A stretch of 64,000 nucleotides of DNA from Mycobacterium sp. DL99 (lineage in GTDB: Bacteria > Actinomycetota > Actinomycetes > Mycobacteriales > Mycobacteriaceae). This document shows, piece after piece, positions 32,749-41,870 of this stretch. The notes below the pieces were generated by a model. It was not told where the DNA came from, made no database searches, and saw only the letters and a program-made list of their open reading frames with translations. The translations under genes and the position numbers were made by a program. The stretch covers positions 6,318,483-6,382,482 of the forward strand of contig NZ_SJOM01000007.1 of NCBI RefSeq assembly GCF_004762045.1, written 5' to 3'. Position 1 is the stretch's first letter. Each line of letters starts with the position of its first letter.

Positions 32749-35324
32749 CGTGCCTCTCCTGCGGTGACGGCATCGCCGGGGCGCAGCGATTGTCCGGTCT
32801 GCCAGAGTTGGTGGTAGCGCCCGCCTGCGGCCAGCAGTTCCTCATGCGTGCCGGTTTCGGCGATGCGGCCGGTTTCGAGGACGACGATCTGGTCGGCGTG
32901 GGTGATGGTGTGCAGCCGGTGTGCGATCACCAGAACGGTTCGGTCCCGGGTCAGCCGGTTGAGTGCCTGCTGCACAAGGTATTCCGATTCCGGATCGGCG
33001 AAGGCTGTGGCCTCGTCCAGGATCAGCACCGGGGTGTCGGCCAGGATGGCCCTGGCGATGGTGAGCCGCTGCCGTTCACCGCCCGACAATGCCGACGACG
33101 CCGAAAGCACGTTCTGATACCCGTCGGGTAGCCGCAGAATGCGTTCGTGGATCTGGGCGTCGCGCGCGGCCTGCTCGATCCGTGCCTGATCGGCTTCTGG
33201 GTCGGCCAGCGCGATGTTCTCGGCGATCGTACCGGCCACGAGCTGGGTCTCCTGCAGCACGAACCCGACTCGGCGGTACAGCTCGTCGGCCGACAATGAT
33301 CGAATATCCGTGCCGTCCAATCTGATCGATCCCGAGTCGATGTCATGGAAGCGCGCGAGCAGCGCGGCGAGCGTGGACTTTCCCGAGCCCGACGGGCCGA
33401 CCAGTGCGGTCACGGTGCCCGGGCGCAACGTCAACGACACGTCCTGGATCACCGGCACGCTCGGCCGGTAGCCGAAGGTCACCCCGTCGAACACCACGGC
33501 ACCCGGGTCACCCGGTCCGCCCTGGTGCTCGAGCAGCGCCAGGTCCGCCTCGTCGAGGGCGTTCTGGATGCGACGCGCGGCCAGCATGCCGCCGCGGATC
33601 CCGCCCAGCCCGTAGCCCACGCCCAGCAGCCGAACGCCGAATGTGGTGCCCAGCAACAGGAACGGCAGCAGGTCGACCGGATCCATCGAGCCGCCGATGA
33701 TCATCGGGGTGCCGACGGCGGCGATCAGCCACAGGAAGGTGCTGGGCCGGGTCACCAGGTCCATCAACGACTTCTTGCCGGTGAAGGGACGCTGCCAGCC
33801 GACCAGGAACCCGATGTACTCATCGAGACGACGACGGAAACTCGACGACGCGGCACCGCCGAACACCCGGACGACGGGCTGGCCCTCGAGATAGGCGCCG
33901 GCCTCCCCGCTCATCCGGTCTGCCCAGCGTTGCGCCTGACCGATCTTGGCACCGGACTGGATGGTCATCACCGACATCAGCACCAGGTAGGTGAGCACCG
34001 GGATGAACAGGACCAGGGCCAGCCGCCAATCGACGGTGAACAGGTAGACCAGCACGGCCACCGGCGCGACCACCGCCGCCACGGCATCCGGTATCGCGTG
34101 GGTCACCAGGTAGTGCAGCGACAGGGTGTCGTCCTGCACCAGTTGCTTGATCGAGCCCGACCCACGCGCGGTGAACCAGCCCAGCGGCAGGCGGGCCATC
34201 TTGGTCAGCAGCCGGGTCCGCAGCTCACGGGCGAACTGTGCGTCGAGGCGGTGCAGCCACAGGGTGAGCCCGGCACCCAACAATGCGCCCAGGCCCAACA
34301 GCCAGACCGCGGTCAAACCCAGTGTCCACAAGCGGGATTCCTCGGCCCCGGCCAGCAACAGCCGTGCCAGCTCAACCAGCAGCACGAACGGCGTGAGCTG
34401 GATCAGGGTGATGATCGCCTGCAGCACACCCGACACGATCAGCGGGGTTTTCAGCGGGGACAGCAGCCGTCCCGCGCCCTGCGCCCGCCAGGTCCCGCGG
34501 GCGGGGGTGGCGGCAGCCGGTGCGGGAACAGGTTCGGCCACAGCGGCTTCGGACTCGTCCCGGGTTTCGGCCTCGGCTTCGGTGCGATCGGTGCCCATCG
34601 CCCGGCCCTCGGTCCAATAGGCCTGGGCGTGCAGTTCGGACTTGGGAAAGCCGAACTCGTCTTTCAACCGCGTGCGCAGGAGCTTGAGCGAGCCGGCCTC
34701 CGGCGTCACCCAGCAGTACCAGTCCGACCAGTCCCGGGTCTCGATCGCGGCGGCCAGTGACGTCGTGTCATGGCGCTTGACCCAGTGCACCCGCAGCCGC
34801 GGGTGCTCGGCGATCGGGATCAGCAGGTCGTTCTCGTCATGCTGCTCGAGATAGACCTCGATCGGAATGTCATGCGGTAGAACGCCGATGATGCCGTTGA
34901 TGGCCGGCGTGGCCGCCGCGTCACCGATCAGCAGGTATCCGGCGGGCAGATCCTCGGGCACAGTGAATCCCGTCGAGCCCAGGGCCATCACCGGGATGGT
35001 GTCGCCCGGCTTGGCCGATCTAGCCCACTTCGACGCCGGGCCGGATGGTTCGTGGAGCACCACGTCGACCGCGAAATGGCCGGTGGCCGGCTCCATTTCG
35101 GACATGGTGTAGCCCCGCTGGAACTCGGTTTTCGAGCCGTCGGGGTCCGGTACCCAGAATCTCAGGTAGGACGTGGGCTCGGCCACGGCGTCCTCGAACA
35201 CCGTTGGCGACACCAAGCGCAGGCGCACCATGTTCGGCGTCAGGTAGGTGGTCTCGACCACGGTCGCCTGGTGATCACGCGCGCCGAAGCCGCGCATCAT
35301 CACTCCCTGAAATCCGCGTGCCAT
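32745..35324 (-). CDS. irtA: Mycobactin importer with siderophore-reductase domain IrtA
   Basis: 859 residues. The N-terminal siderophore-interacting FAD domain (1-about 240) carries the flavin motif RGYT (70-73) and the pyridine-nucleotide block GDAAATPAI (134-142). An Ala/Pro/Glu-rich linker (about 245-285) joins the six-helix membrane domain and the ATPase, with Walker A GPSGSGKST (643-651), LSGGE (746-750) and VLILDE (766-771). It imports ferric mycobactin and reduces the iron. The ATG shares one base with the upstream TetR stop. Confidence 0.95.
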   Translation of the reverse strand: MARGFQGVMMRGFGARDHQATVVETTYLTPNMVRLRLVSPTVFEDAVAEPTSYLRFWVPDPDGSKTEFQRGYTMSEMEPATGHFAVDVVLHEPSGPASKWARSAKPGDTIPVMALGSTGFTVPEDLPAGYLLIGDAAATPAINGIIGVLPHDIPIEVYLEQHDENDLLIPIAEHPRLRVHWVKRHDTTSLAAAIETRDWSDWYCWVTPEAGSLKLLRTRLKDEFGFPKSELHAQAYWTEGRAMGTDRTEAEAETRDESEAAVAEPVPAPAAATPARGTWRAQGAGRLLSPLKTPLIVSGVLQAIITLIQLTPFVLLVELARLLLAGAEESRLWTLGLTAVWLLGLGALLGAGLTLWLHRLDAQFARELRTRLLTKMARLPLGWFTARGSGSIKQLVQDDTLSLHYLVTHAIPDAVAAVVAPVAVLVYLFTVDWRLALVLFIPVLTYLVLMSVMTIQSGAKIGQAQRWADRMSGEAGAYLEGQPVVRVFGGAASSSFRRRLDEYIGFLVGWQRPFTGKKSLMDLVTRPSTFLWLIAAVGTPMIIGGSMDPVDLLPFLLLGTTFGVRLLGVGYGLGGIRGGMLAARRIQNALDEADLALLEHQGGPGDPGAVVFDGVTFGYRPSVPVIQDVSLTLRPGTVTALVGPSGSGKSTLAALLARFHDIDSGSIRLDGTDIRSLSADELYRRVGFVLQETQLVAGTIAENIALADPEADQARIEQAARDAQIHERILRLPDGYQNVLSASSALSGGERQRLTIARAILADTPVLILDEATAFADPESEYLVQQALNRLTRDRTVLVIAHRLHTITHADQIVVLETGRIAETGTHEELLAAGGRYHQLWQTGQSLRPGDAVTAGEAR

Positions 35325-36058
35325 CAGCGGTCCTCTCCCTTGGCGGTCAGATCCGCCACGATGTCGGTGATCGCCTTGCCGGGCACGACGGACGTCAACA
35401 GTCCCCGGATCAGCGCGTTCAGCAGAAGTTCCAGGTACTGCGGACTACGCAGTTGCATGCCCGCGGTGTGCACCGGTCCCAGCGCGGCGTCGCCGGCCAA
35501 CCGCTCGGCGGCGGCATCGCGTTCCAGGACGAATCCGTCGTCACCGCCGCTGGCCTCGGCCTTGAGTTCGTGTTGGGCGGCCAGCCCGATGGCCAGTACG
35601 GCCACCGAACTGCTCAACAGTGCCGCGGCCTCCGCGGTGTAGCCGCGGCGGCCCAATACGGCGATCTCGTCGGCCAGCAGCCTGGCGCCGGCCTCCCCGC
35701 GCGGGAACAGCACCTGCATGTAGGTGGCCAGTCCGGGATTGGCCAGGGCGTAGCGGTGCAGGTTCGCCCCGAACGCCAGCAGGTGGTCTTCGACGGACCG
35801 GGCCGGATCATCGGTGAACTCGAGCTCGGCGAGCAGGCTCTCCCCGACCAGCCGTTCCAGTTCCCAGCGGCCGCTGATGTGGCGGTACAGCGCGGTCGCT
35901 GACACGCCGAGCCGGGCGGCGACGGCGTTGATGCTCAGATTTCGCATGCCGAGCTCGCGTCCCGCGGAGACGATGTCGGATACCGCGATCAGCGGCGGGC
36001 GCCCACCTATGCGCGCTACCCGCGCCGGGACCCCGGATCCGGCCACGATCACCTCCAC
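35324..36058 (-). CDS. TetR-family regulator upstream of irtAB
   Basis: 244-residue TetR with HTH at about 25-70 (LSINAVAARLGVSATALYRHI) and a TetR_C-type ligand domain. Its stop and the irtA start share a base (TGATG), so it is cotranscribed and translationally coupled to irtAB. Mycobacterial irtAB is usually controlled by IdeR; here a palindrome at 36078-36095 upstream is more likely this TetR's operator. It may add a second, siderophore- or substrate-sensing layer. Confidence 0.88.
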   Translation of the reverse strand: MEVIVAGSGVPARVARIGGRPPLIAVSDIVSAGRELGMRNLSINAVAARLGVSATALYRHISGRWELERLVGESLLAELEFTDDPARSVEDHLLAFGANLHRYALANPGLATYMQVLFPRGEAGARLLADEIAVLGRRGYTAEAAALLSSSVAVLAIGLAAQHELKAEASGGDDGFVLERDAAAERLAGDAALGPVHTAGMQLRSPQYLELLLNALIRGLLTSVVPGKAITDIVADLTAKGEDR

Positions 36059-36077
36059 AGGAAAGTTACCCCCACAA

Positions 36078-36095
36078 ACTAAGGGTCGCCTTAGT
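36078..36095. promoter_or_regulatory. Inverted repeat between two divergent TetR genes
   Basis: ACTAAGG (36078-36084), GTCG, CCTTAGT (36089-36095). It lies 20 bases upstream of the irt-linked TetR start and 53 bases before the other TetR start, so either regulator could use it. It matches only about 11 of 19 positions of the remembered IdeR consensus. Confidence 0.6.
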
Positions 36096-36148
36096 GCACG
36101 TCAACCGCCCCCTGAGTTACGGAGCATTCGCTCTGTTATGGTGTCGCG

Positions 36149-36781
36149 GTGCCACGTCCTCGCGTCTACGACCCGGATGCGGTCCTCGATGCGACGGAAT
36201 CCCTGGCTGTGCGCTCAGGACCGGCAGCGGTGACGATCCGGGCGATCAGCGATGCGATCGGGCTGTCCAACGGCGCGCTGTATCACTCGTTCGGCTCACG
36301 GGCGGGTCTGCTCGGCCAGGTCTGGCTCCGTGCCGGGCGGCGGTTTCTGGCTCTGCAGCGGGAACTGGTCGAGGCTGCGCAACCGGGTACCGACGCGATC
36401 GCCGCGGCCGCCTACGCACCGGCGGTCTTCGCCGAGCGCCACCCGGCGTCGGCGCGGCTACTCCTGCAGGTCCGGCGTGAGCAGGTGCTCGGCCACGACC
36501 TGCCGGCGGACCTGGCCGAGCAGGCGCGCGAGCTGGAAAAGCAGTTGGTGGACTTGATGATCGAACTCGCTGCGGCCGCATGGGACCGGCGTGACCGGGC
36601 CGCGGTGGATGCCGTGACAACGTGCATCGTGGACCTGCCCACGGCCGTCCTGCTACACCGCAACCGCCTCGGCGATCCGACCGCCCGCGATCATCTCAAT
36701 GCGGCGGTGGCCGCCGTACTGACGGTGGGACCTGGCCCCAGGCATACGCCGAAACTCCCCCTCAAGAAAGGAATCTCATGA
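36149..36781 (+). CDS. TetR-family regulator coupled to an enoyl-CoA hydratase gene
   Basis: 210-residue TetR, GTG start. The DNA-binding domain spans about 10-55 (VTIRAISDAIGLSNGALYHSFGSRAGLL). Its stop overlaps the ATG of the hydratase gene (ATGA), so regulator and enzyme are made together. It is divergent from the irt-linked TetR. The ligand may be an acyl-CoA, by analogy with other TetR/enoyl-CoA hydratase pairs. Confidence 0.9.
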   Translation: MPRPRVYDPDAVLDATESLAVRSGPAAVTIRAISDAIGLSNGALYHSFGSRAGLLGQVWLRAGRRFLALQRELVEAAQPGTDAIAAAAYAPAVFAERHPASARLLLQVRREQVLGHDLPADLAEQARELEKQLVDLMIELAAAAWDRRDRAAVDAVTTCIVDLPTAVLLHRNRLGDPTARDHLNAAVAAVLTVGPGPRHTPKLPLKKGIS

Positions 36782-37434
36782 CCCCCACCCTGGATTACGA
36801 CGGCGAGATCGCCATCCTCGACCTGGGCGACGACGAGAACCGGTTCACCCCCGAGTTCCTCGATACGGTCGACGCACACCTCGACGCGGTCCTGGCCAAG
36901 GGCGCACACGGCCTGGTGACGACGGCCGACAGCAAGTTCTATTCCAACGGTCTGGATCTGGATTGGCTTGGCGCCCACAGCGATCAGGGCGATTGGTACG
37001 TCGGCCGGGTACAGGGCCTGTTTGCGCGGGTGTTGACGCTGCCGATCCCGACGGCCGCCGCGGTGGTCGGGCACGCCTTCGGTGCCGGCGCGATGCTGGC
37101 CGTCTCCCACGACTTCCGGGTGATGCGTGACGACCGCGGGTTCTTCTGCTTCCCCGAGGTGGACATCCGTATTCCATTCACCCCGGGAATGGCCGCGCTG
37201 ATCCAGGCCAAACTGACCCCGCAGGCGGCCGTCGCGTCCATGACCACCGGCCGCCGGTTCGGCGGCGTCGATGCCCAGGCCTACGGGATCGTCGACGCCA
37301 CGGCACCCGAGGGCTCGGTGACGACGGCGGCCATTGATCTGCTGCGTCCGTTGGGCGGCAAGGATTCCGGCACCCTGGGTGCGATCAAGCAGGGCATGTT
37401 CGGACCGGCGGTCCAAGCGCTGCAATCCGTCTAG
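36778..37434 (+). CDS. Enoyl-CoA hydratase/isomerase family protein
   Basis: 218-residue crotonase-fold protein, shorter than the usual 250-260. The oxyanion-hole blocks are SKFYSNGLDLDWL and GHAFGAGAMLAVSHDFRVM. The position of the first catalytic Glu of hydratases is occupied by Gly/Ala (GAGAM), and the second Glu site reads PEVDIRIPF, so isomerase or other activity is as likely as hydration. AAAGGAA precedes ATG 36778. Confidence 0.85.
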   Translation: MTPTLDYDGEIAILDLGDDENRFTPEFLDTVDAHLDAVLAKGAHGLVTTADSKFYSNGLDLDWLGAHSDQGDWYVGRVQGLFARVLTLPIPTAAAVVGHAFGAGAMLAVSHDFRVMRDDRGFFCFPEVDIRIPFTPGMAALIQAKLTPQAAVASMTTGRRFGGVDAQAYGIVDATAPEGSVTTAAIDLLRPLGGKDSGTLGAIKQGMFGPAVQALQSV

Positions 37435-37438
37435 CCCC

Positions 37439-38110
37439 TCAGGCCGGGCCCGATTGATCGATCGCGCTGAGATCGGGCAGCGGCTGCCTGCAGAGACGGC
37501 CGGCTTCCTCGGCGGACATGCCGAGCAGCATGAGCAGGTTCTGCGTCACTGTGTCCGCGGCCTGTGCGTCATCGCGATCCGGTTCGTCGTGAAGTAGCTG
37601 CCCCAGCCCGAGCAGCGCCCCTCCGACCACGGCCAGAGCCAGGTTCAGATCTGTGACGTGGAATCGGCCGGCCTCGACGGCGGCGCTGATATCGCGCCGG
37701 GCCCGCGGGGCCAGGCCCTTGTCCGAGGACAGTAGGGACAGTCCACTGGACAGCAGTACCCGGCTTTCCTGAGGTCGCCGACGAAACATCCGCCCGGTCA
37801 GGCGAAAGCTGCAGGCGAACGCCTCGGCCGGGTCACCGAGCGATTTGGCGTACGCGTCCAACAGGTCGGCGTGCACGTCGAGCGCCTCGGTGAGGGCGGC
37901 TTCGAACAACTCTTCCTTGCTGTCGAAGTGGTTGTAGAACGACCCCATGCCGACGTCGGCAGCCTGGGTGATCTCCAGAACCGGCACGTTGAGCTTGCCC
38001 GCCGCGATGAAGGATTGCGCCGCGGCGAGCAGGGCCGCGCGGGTGCGCTGTTTGCGCCGAGCCAACCGGTTCGGCTGATCGCCAGGCCCATCAGCCGGCT
38101 GCGTCGTCAT
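37439..38110 (-). CDS. TetR-family regulator of the ring-cleavage operon
   Basis: 223 residues. DNA-binding domain at about 20-68 (VLEITQAADVGMGSFYNHFDSKEELF), ligand domain after it. It is divergent from the dioxygenase operon, and the 144-base gap between them holds two copies of a dyad, the likely operators. It should repress the operon until an aromatic substrate or CoA-ester binds. Confidence 0.9.
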   Translation of the reverse strand: MTTQPADGPGDQPNRLARRKQRTRAALLAAAQSFIAAGKLNVPVLEITQAADVGMGSFYNHFDSKEELFEAALTEALDVHADLLDAYAKSLGDPAEAFACSFRLTGRMFRRRPQESRVLLSSGLSLLSSDKGLAPRARRDISAAVEAGRFHVTDLNLALAVVGGALLGLGQLLHDEPDRDDAQAADTVTQNLLMLLGMSAEEAGRLCRQPLPDLSAIDQSGPA

Positions 38111-38174
38111 CGTGATGGCCCCCTTCCCCGCGCAGATCCTTCCGGGATTCCGTTGATTCTAACCGCCTCATCAA

Positions 38175-38238
38175 TTCTGAAGATTTCGTCAGAACACCTT
38201 GACTGACGATCGCGGCGCATGTGACGATTTCGTCAGAA
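38175..38238. promoter_or_regulatory. Two TetR operator copies upstream of the dioxygenase operon
   Basis: Site 1: TTCTGA (38175-38180) with TCAGAA (38189-38194). Site 2: TGACGA-TT-TCGTCA (38222-38235). Both contain the 13-base direct repeat GATTTCGTCAGAA (38182-38194 and 38226-38238), 44 bases or about four helical turns apart. A further half-site TGACGATCG lies at about 38213. Confidence 0.8.
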
Positions 38239-38254
38239 TCAACGGGAGGCGGCC

Positions 38255-39391
38255 ATGGCGGATACCGCAGGCACCCATCACGACCTGCACAGCGACCAGG
38301 GCGCGCGCCGAGGCGAGCACCCGGGCCGGTCCCGCAATCCGGTGATCAAGGTGCGCGACATCGCTTGGCTGGAGTTCGAGAAGCCGGACCTCGTCCGCGC
38401 CGAGGCCTTCACGCAGGCGTTCGGCTTCGCCACGGCGGCAAGGACATCCGACCAACTGCACCTGCGTGGCACTGATGCCGGTGCACCGTGTCTGATCGTG
38501 CGGCGGGGTCCCCGGTCGAGATTCGCCGGCGTGGCCTTCGCCGCCCGCGACGAAGGTGACGTGCGTCGGCTGGCCGAGACAACGGGTGCACCGACGCGCG
38601 CACTGCCCGAGAGCATCGGCGGACTCGCCGTCGACCTGATCGACCCCAGCGGTGTCCCGGTCCACGTCATCGCCGGCACCCACGACTTGGCTGCCCTGCC
38701 GTCGCAGAACTCGCTGGTCCTGAACGTCGGGCATGATCTGCGACGCACCAACGCAACCCAGCGTCCGCCACGGGTTCCCGCCGCCGTGCAACGCCTGGGC
38801 CACGTCGTGCTGCAAAGCACCAAGTACACCGAGACGCTGAACTGGTATCTGGACAACCTCGGGATGATCGTCAGCGACTTCCAGTACTACCCCGGCCAGC
38901 GCGACCGCGGTCCGACGATGAGCTTCATCCGCTGCGACCGCGGCGAGGTACCCACCGATCACCACACGCTGGCGATGACACTCGGCCCGCGCAACCGCTA
39001 CGTGCACTCCGCCTACCAGGTGGCCGATCTCGATGCGTTGGCCGCCGGCGGCGAATACCTGCGCGAACACGGCTACCACCGATCGTGGGGCATCGGCCGC
39101 CACGTCCAGGGCAGCCAACTGTTCGACTACTGGCGCGACCCGGACGGCTTCCTCGTCGAACACTTCGCCGACGGCGACATGTTCGACAACACCCTCGAAC
39201 CCGGGTGGGCGCCGTTCACCGCGTCCGGGCTGGCCCAGTGGGGGCCGCCCGTCACCAAGGACTTCCTCGGGATCGCCCCCAATCAAGAGTCGATCGACGA
39301 ACTGCGCTCGATGCTCGCCGCCATCCGAGACCACGACAACGAATTCACCCTCACCCGCCTGCGCGGCCTGCTGAAAGTAGCCAGTTCATGA
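38255..39391 (+). CDS. Type I extradiol ring-cleavage dioxygenase (two VOC domains)
   Basis: 378-residue iron-dependent catechol-type dioxygenase. The N-terminal VOC domain (about 30-140) is non-catalytic; the C-terminal one carries the iron ligands H183 (RLGHVVL), H251 (YVHSAYQV) and E302 (FLVEHF). It cleaves a substituted catechol next to the hydroxyls, giving a ring-opened product for the next enzymes. GGGAGG lies just before the ATG. First gene of a four-gene ATGA-coupled operon. Confidence 0.93.
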   Translation: MADTAGTHHDLHSDQGARRGEHPGRSRNPVIKVRDIAWLEFEKPDLVRAEAFTQAFGFATAARTSDQLHLRGTDAGAPCLIVRRGPRSRFAGVAFAARDEGDVRRLAETTGAPTRALPESIGGLAVDLIDPSGVPVHVIAGTHDLAALPSQNSLVLNVGHDLRRTNATQRPPRVPAAVQRLGHVVLQSTKYTETLNWYLDNLGMIVSDFQYYPGQRDRGPTMSFIRCDRGEVPTDHHTLAMTLGPRNRYVHSAYQVADLDALAAGGEYLREHGYHRSWGIGRHVQGSQLFDYWRDPDGFLVEHFADGDMFDNTLEPGWAPFTASGLAQWGPPVTKDFLGIAPNQESIDELRSMLAAIRDHDNEFTLTRLRGLLKVASS

Positions 39392-40326
39392 CCACCACCG
39401 TCCTCCGCACCGCCGACGCCTGGTACGTCCAAACCGACCGTGGCGCAGTGAAGATCGACACCTCGGCCACCACCACGGCCGAACTGCTCGGCGACCGGGC
39501 CGCCATCGACACAGCCACCACCGGCACCGACCCGGTACCGGTCGACACCCTCGACCTCCTCTCACCGGTGACCGCACCGTGCCGGGTCGTCGCCCAGATG
39601 GCCAACTTCGCATCGCACGCCAAGGACGCGGGCCTGAATCCCGAGACACTCCCACTGGCGTTCTTCCGTAAGGCCTCCGGGTCGATCAACGGTCCGACCG
39701 ACGACATCGTCAAGCCCGAACACGTCAGGCTCCTGGACTACGAGGTGGAGATCGGCCTGGTCTTCGGACGTGAGCTCCCGGTCGGCACCCACCTGACCGA
39801 AACGGATCTGCCCACCTACATCGCCGGGCTGGTGGTCACCAATGACGTGTCGGCCCGCGACGTCCAGTTGCCGAAAACCCAGTTCTACGAGGCCAAGTCG
39901 TATCCCACGTTCACGCCGGTCGGACCGGCTCTGGTGCTGCTCGATGCCGACGAGCTCAAGCGCTTCGGCGAGCTGCGCCTCCAGTTGCGGGTCAACGGCG
40001 AACTTCGTCAGGACGCCAAGGTGGCCGGCGACATGATCTACCTCCCGCTGCGCGCGCTTCAGGAACTGACGCGATTCCAGCGGATGGACGTCGGTGATCT
40101 GCTCCTGACCGGTACCCCTGTCGGGACCGCGTTGAGTGCACCGCCCAAGCCGATCGAGATGATCGGTGCGCTGTTGCCACCTGCACTGAAGTGGAAGGCG
40201 TTCTTCAAGGCCCAGGCCAAGAACGCGAGGTACCTGCGCGACGGCGACATCGTCGAGACCAGCGTGGCCACCGACGACAAGGCGATCGACCTGGGCACCC
40301 AGCGCGCGGTGGTCCGCTACGCATGA
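39388..40326 (+). CDS. Fumarylacetoacetate hydrolase-fold enzyme
   Basis: 312 residues. The FAH domain spans about 90-305, with metal ligands in DYEVEIGLVFGREL and TNDVSARDVQ and the block GDLLLTGTPVG. It probably hydrolyses or hydrates the ring-opened product of the upstream dioxygenase. ATG overlaps the dioxygenase stop. No symbol, because several ring-cleavage pathways share the fold. Confidence 0.92.
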   Translation: MTTTVLRTADAWYVQTDRGAVKIDTSATTTAELLGDRAAIDTATTGTDPVPVDTLDLLSPVTAPCRVVAQMANFASHAKDAGLNPETLPLAFFRKASGSINGPTDDIVKPEHVRLLDYEVEIGLVFGRELPVGTHLTETDLPTYIAGLVVTNDVSARDVQLPKTQFYEAKSYPTFTPVGPALVLLDADELKRFGELRLQLRVNGELRQDAKVAGDMIYLPLRALQELTRFQRMDVGDLLLTGTPVGTALSAPPKPIEMIGALLPPALKWKAFFKAQAKNARYLRDGDIVETSVATDDKAIDLGTQRAVVRYA

Positions 40327-41870
40327 CGGCGGTGCCGCACGTCCCCGTCGTCGTCATCGGGGCGGGGCCCACCGGGGTAACGGCGGCCACCCTGCTCGCG
40401 CAGTACGGCATCGACTGCCTGGTCCTGGACCGCTGGGCTCAGGTGTATCCGCAACCGCGGGCTGTGCACCTGGACGACGAGATCTTCCGCATCGTGGCCC
40501 GTCTCGGCATCGCCGACGAGTTCGCCGCGATCTCGCGCCCCACCCTGGGGCTTCGGTTGCTCGACAGCTCGAGGCATGTGCTCGCCGAGTTCAGACGTGA
40601 TGCCGCCCTGGGCCGCAACGGTTTTCCCCAGGCCAACATGTTCGACCAGCCCGAATTCGAGGCCGTGTTGCGGACCAACCTGACCCGCCATTCGCACGCG
40701 GAACTACGTGGCGGCGTCGAGGTCACCGACGTCGCCGAGGATGCGCGCGGCCGGGTCCGCGTCACCTACGCCGACCGCACCGACGGCGGCGAGCACGTCG
40801 TCGAGGCGGACTACGTGCTGGGCTGCGACGGAGCCAACAGCATCGTGCGGTCCCGAATCGGCTCCCGCATGGAGGATCTCGGATTCGAGCAACGCTGGCT
40901 CGTCGTCGACGTCGCCACCACCGCAGATCTGGCCAACTGGGAGGGCGTCGATCAGGTCTGCGACCCGGACCGGGCGGGCACGTACATGCGGATCGGCGAG
41001 GCACGCTACCGGTGGGAATTCCAACTGCGCGACGGCGAGACCTCCGCTGACTTCGCCACTCTCGACGCCCTCCGCCCGCTGATTCGCCCCTGGGTCCAGC
41101 AGGTTTCGAGCGCCGAGCTGCACCTGGTGCGCGTCACCGAGTACACCTTTCGCGCGCAGCTTGCCGATCAATGGCGGCGGGGCCGGATCTTCCTGCTCGG
41201 CGACGCCGCCCATCTCACCCCACCGTTCATCGGGCAAGGCATGGGCGCGGGGCTGCGCGATGCGATGAACCTGGCCTGGAAACTCGCCGGTGTGCTGACC
41301 GGGTCCTTGCCCGGCGACGTCCTGGAAACCTATGAGCAGGAACGGAAGCCACATGCCCGGCATATGATCCGGCTGGCCCTCGCGGTCGGGCGGGCGATGA
41401 CCGCGGGCGGTGAGTTCGGGAACCTGATCCGTCGGATACTCGTGCCACGCCTGCACTGGTTGCCGGGCCTGAGCACCAATCTCGTCGACAGCGAGACGCC
41501 GGCGTTGCATCGCTCGGCGCTGGTCCAGAAGTCCCGGGCGCCACGGCAACTGGCCGGCAGCCTCTGTCCGAATCCTCTGGTGGCGGACGGCATACGGCTC
41601 GACTCCGACCTTTCAGACGGCTTCGCCGTGATCACCCGCACCGCGCCGAGTGCCGCCGGGCGCGCCCTCGCCGATGAGCGCGGCGCCGTCATTCACGTCG
41701 CCGCGCCGGGTTCCGAGCTCGCGAACTGGCTGCGCCGTGGTCGCGCCGACGCAGCCATCATCCGGCCCGACCGCACCGTGATGCGCGCGGGACGGGATCT
41801 GGACGCCCTGTTCGACTCGCTGCCCAAGTCCTGCAGCGGGACCATCCGGAAAGTGACGCCACCGCAATGA
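40323..41870 (+). CDS. FAD-dependent aromatic hydroxylase (MhpA-like)
   Basis: 515-residue class A flavoprotein monooxygenase. Motifs GAGPTGVTAA (N-terminal Rossmann), GCDGANSIVR (DG motif) and FLLGDAAHLTPPF (GD motif) are visible; the C-terminal thioredoxin-like part is about 400-515. It adds a hydroxyl to a phenolic ring using NAD(P)H, giving the catechol that the dioxygenase cleaves. ATG overlaps the previous stop (ATGA). Confidence 0.93.
   Translation: MTAVPHVPVVVIGAGPTGVTAATLLAQYGIDCLVLDRWAQVYPQPRAVHLDDEIFRIVARLGIADEFAAISRPTLGLRLLDSSRHVLAEFRRDAALGRNGFPQANMFDQPEFEAVLRTNLTRHSHAELRGGVEVTDVAEDARGRVRVTYADRTDGGEHVVEADYVLGCDGANSIVRSRIGSRMEDLGFEQRWLVVDVATTADLANWEGVDQVCDPDRAGTYMRIGEARYRWEFQLRDGETSADFATLDALRPLIRPWVQQVSSAELHLVRVTEYTFRAQLADQWRRGRIFLLGDAAHLTPPFIGQGMGAGLRDAMNLAWKLAGVLTGSLPGDVLETYEQERKPHARHMIRLALAVGRAMTAGGEFGNLIRRILVPRLHWLPGLSTNLVDSETPALHRSALVQKSRAPRQLAGSLCPNPLVADGIRLDSDLSDGFAVITRTAPSAAGRALADERGAVIHVAAPGSELANWLRRGRADAAIIRPDRTVMRAGRDLDALFDSLPKSCSGTIRKVTPPQ

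Noticed and set aside
36078..36095. IdeR (iron) box before irtAB
   Set aside because: Only about 11 of 19 consensus positions match, and the arm symmetry is different; it is reported as a TetR site.
36778..37434. Typical enoyl-CoA hydratase
   Set aside because: The first catalytic Glu position is Gly/Ala, so only a family-level call is made.
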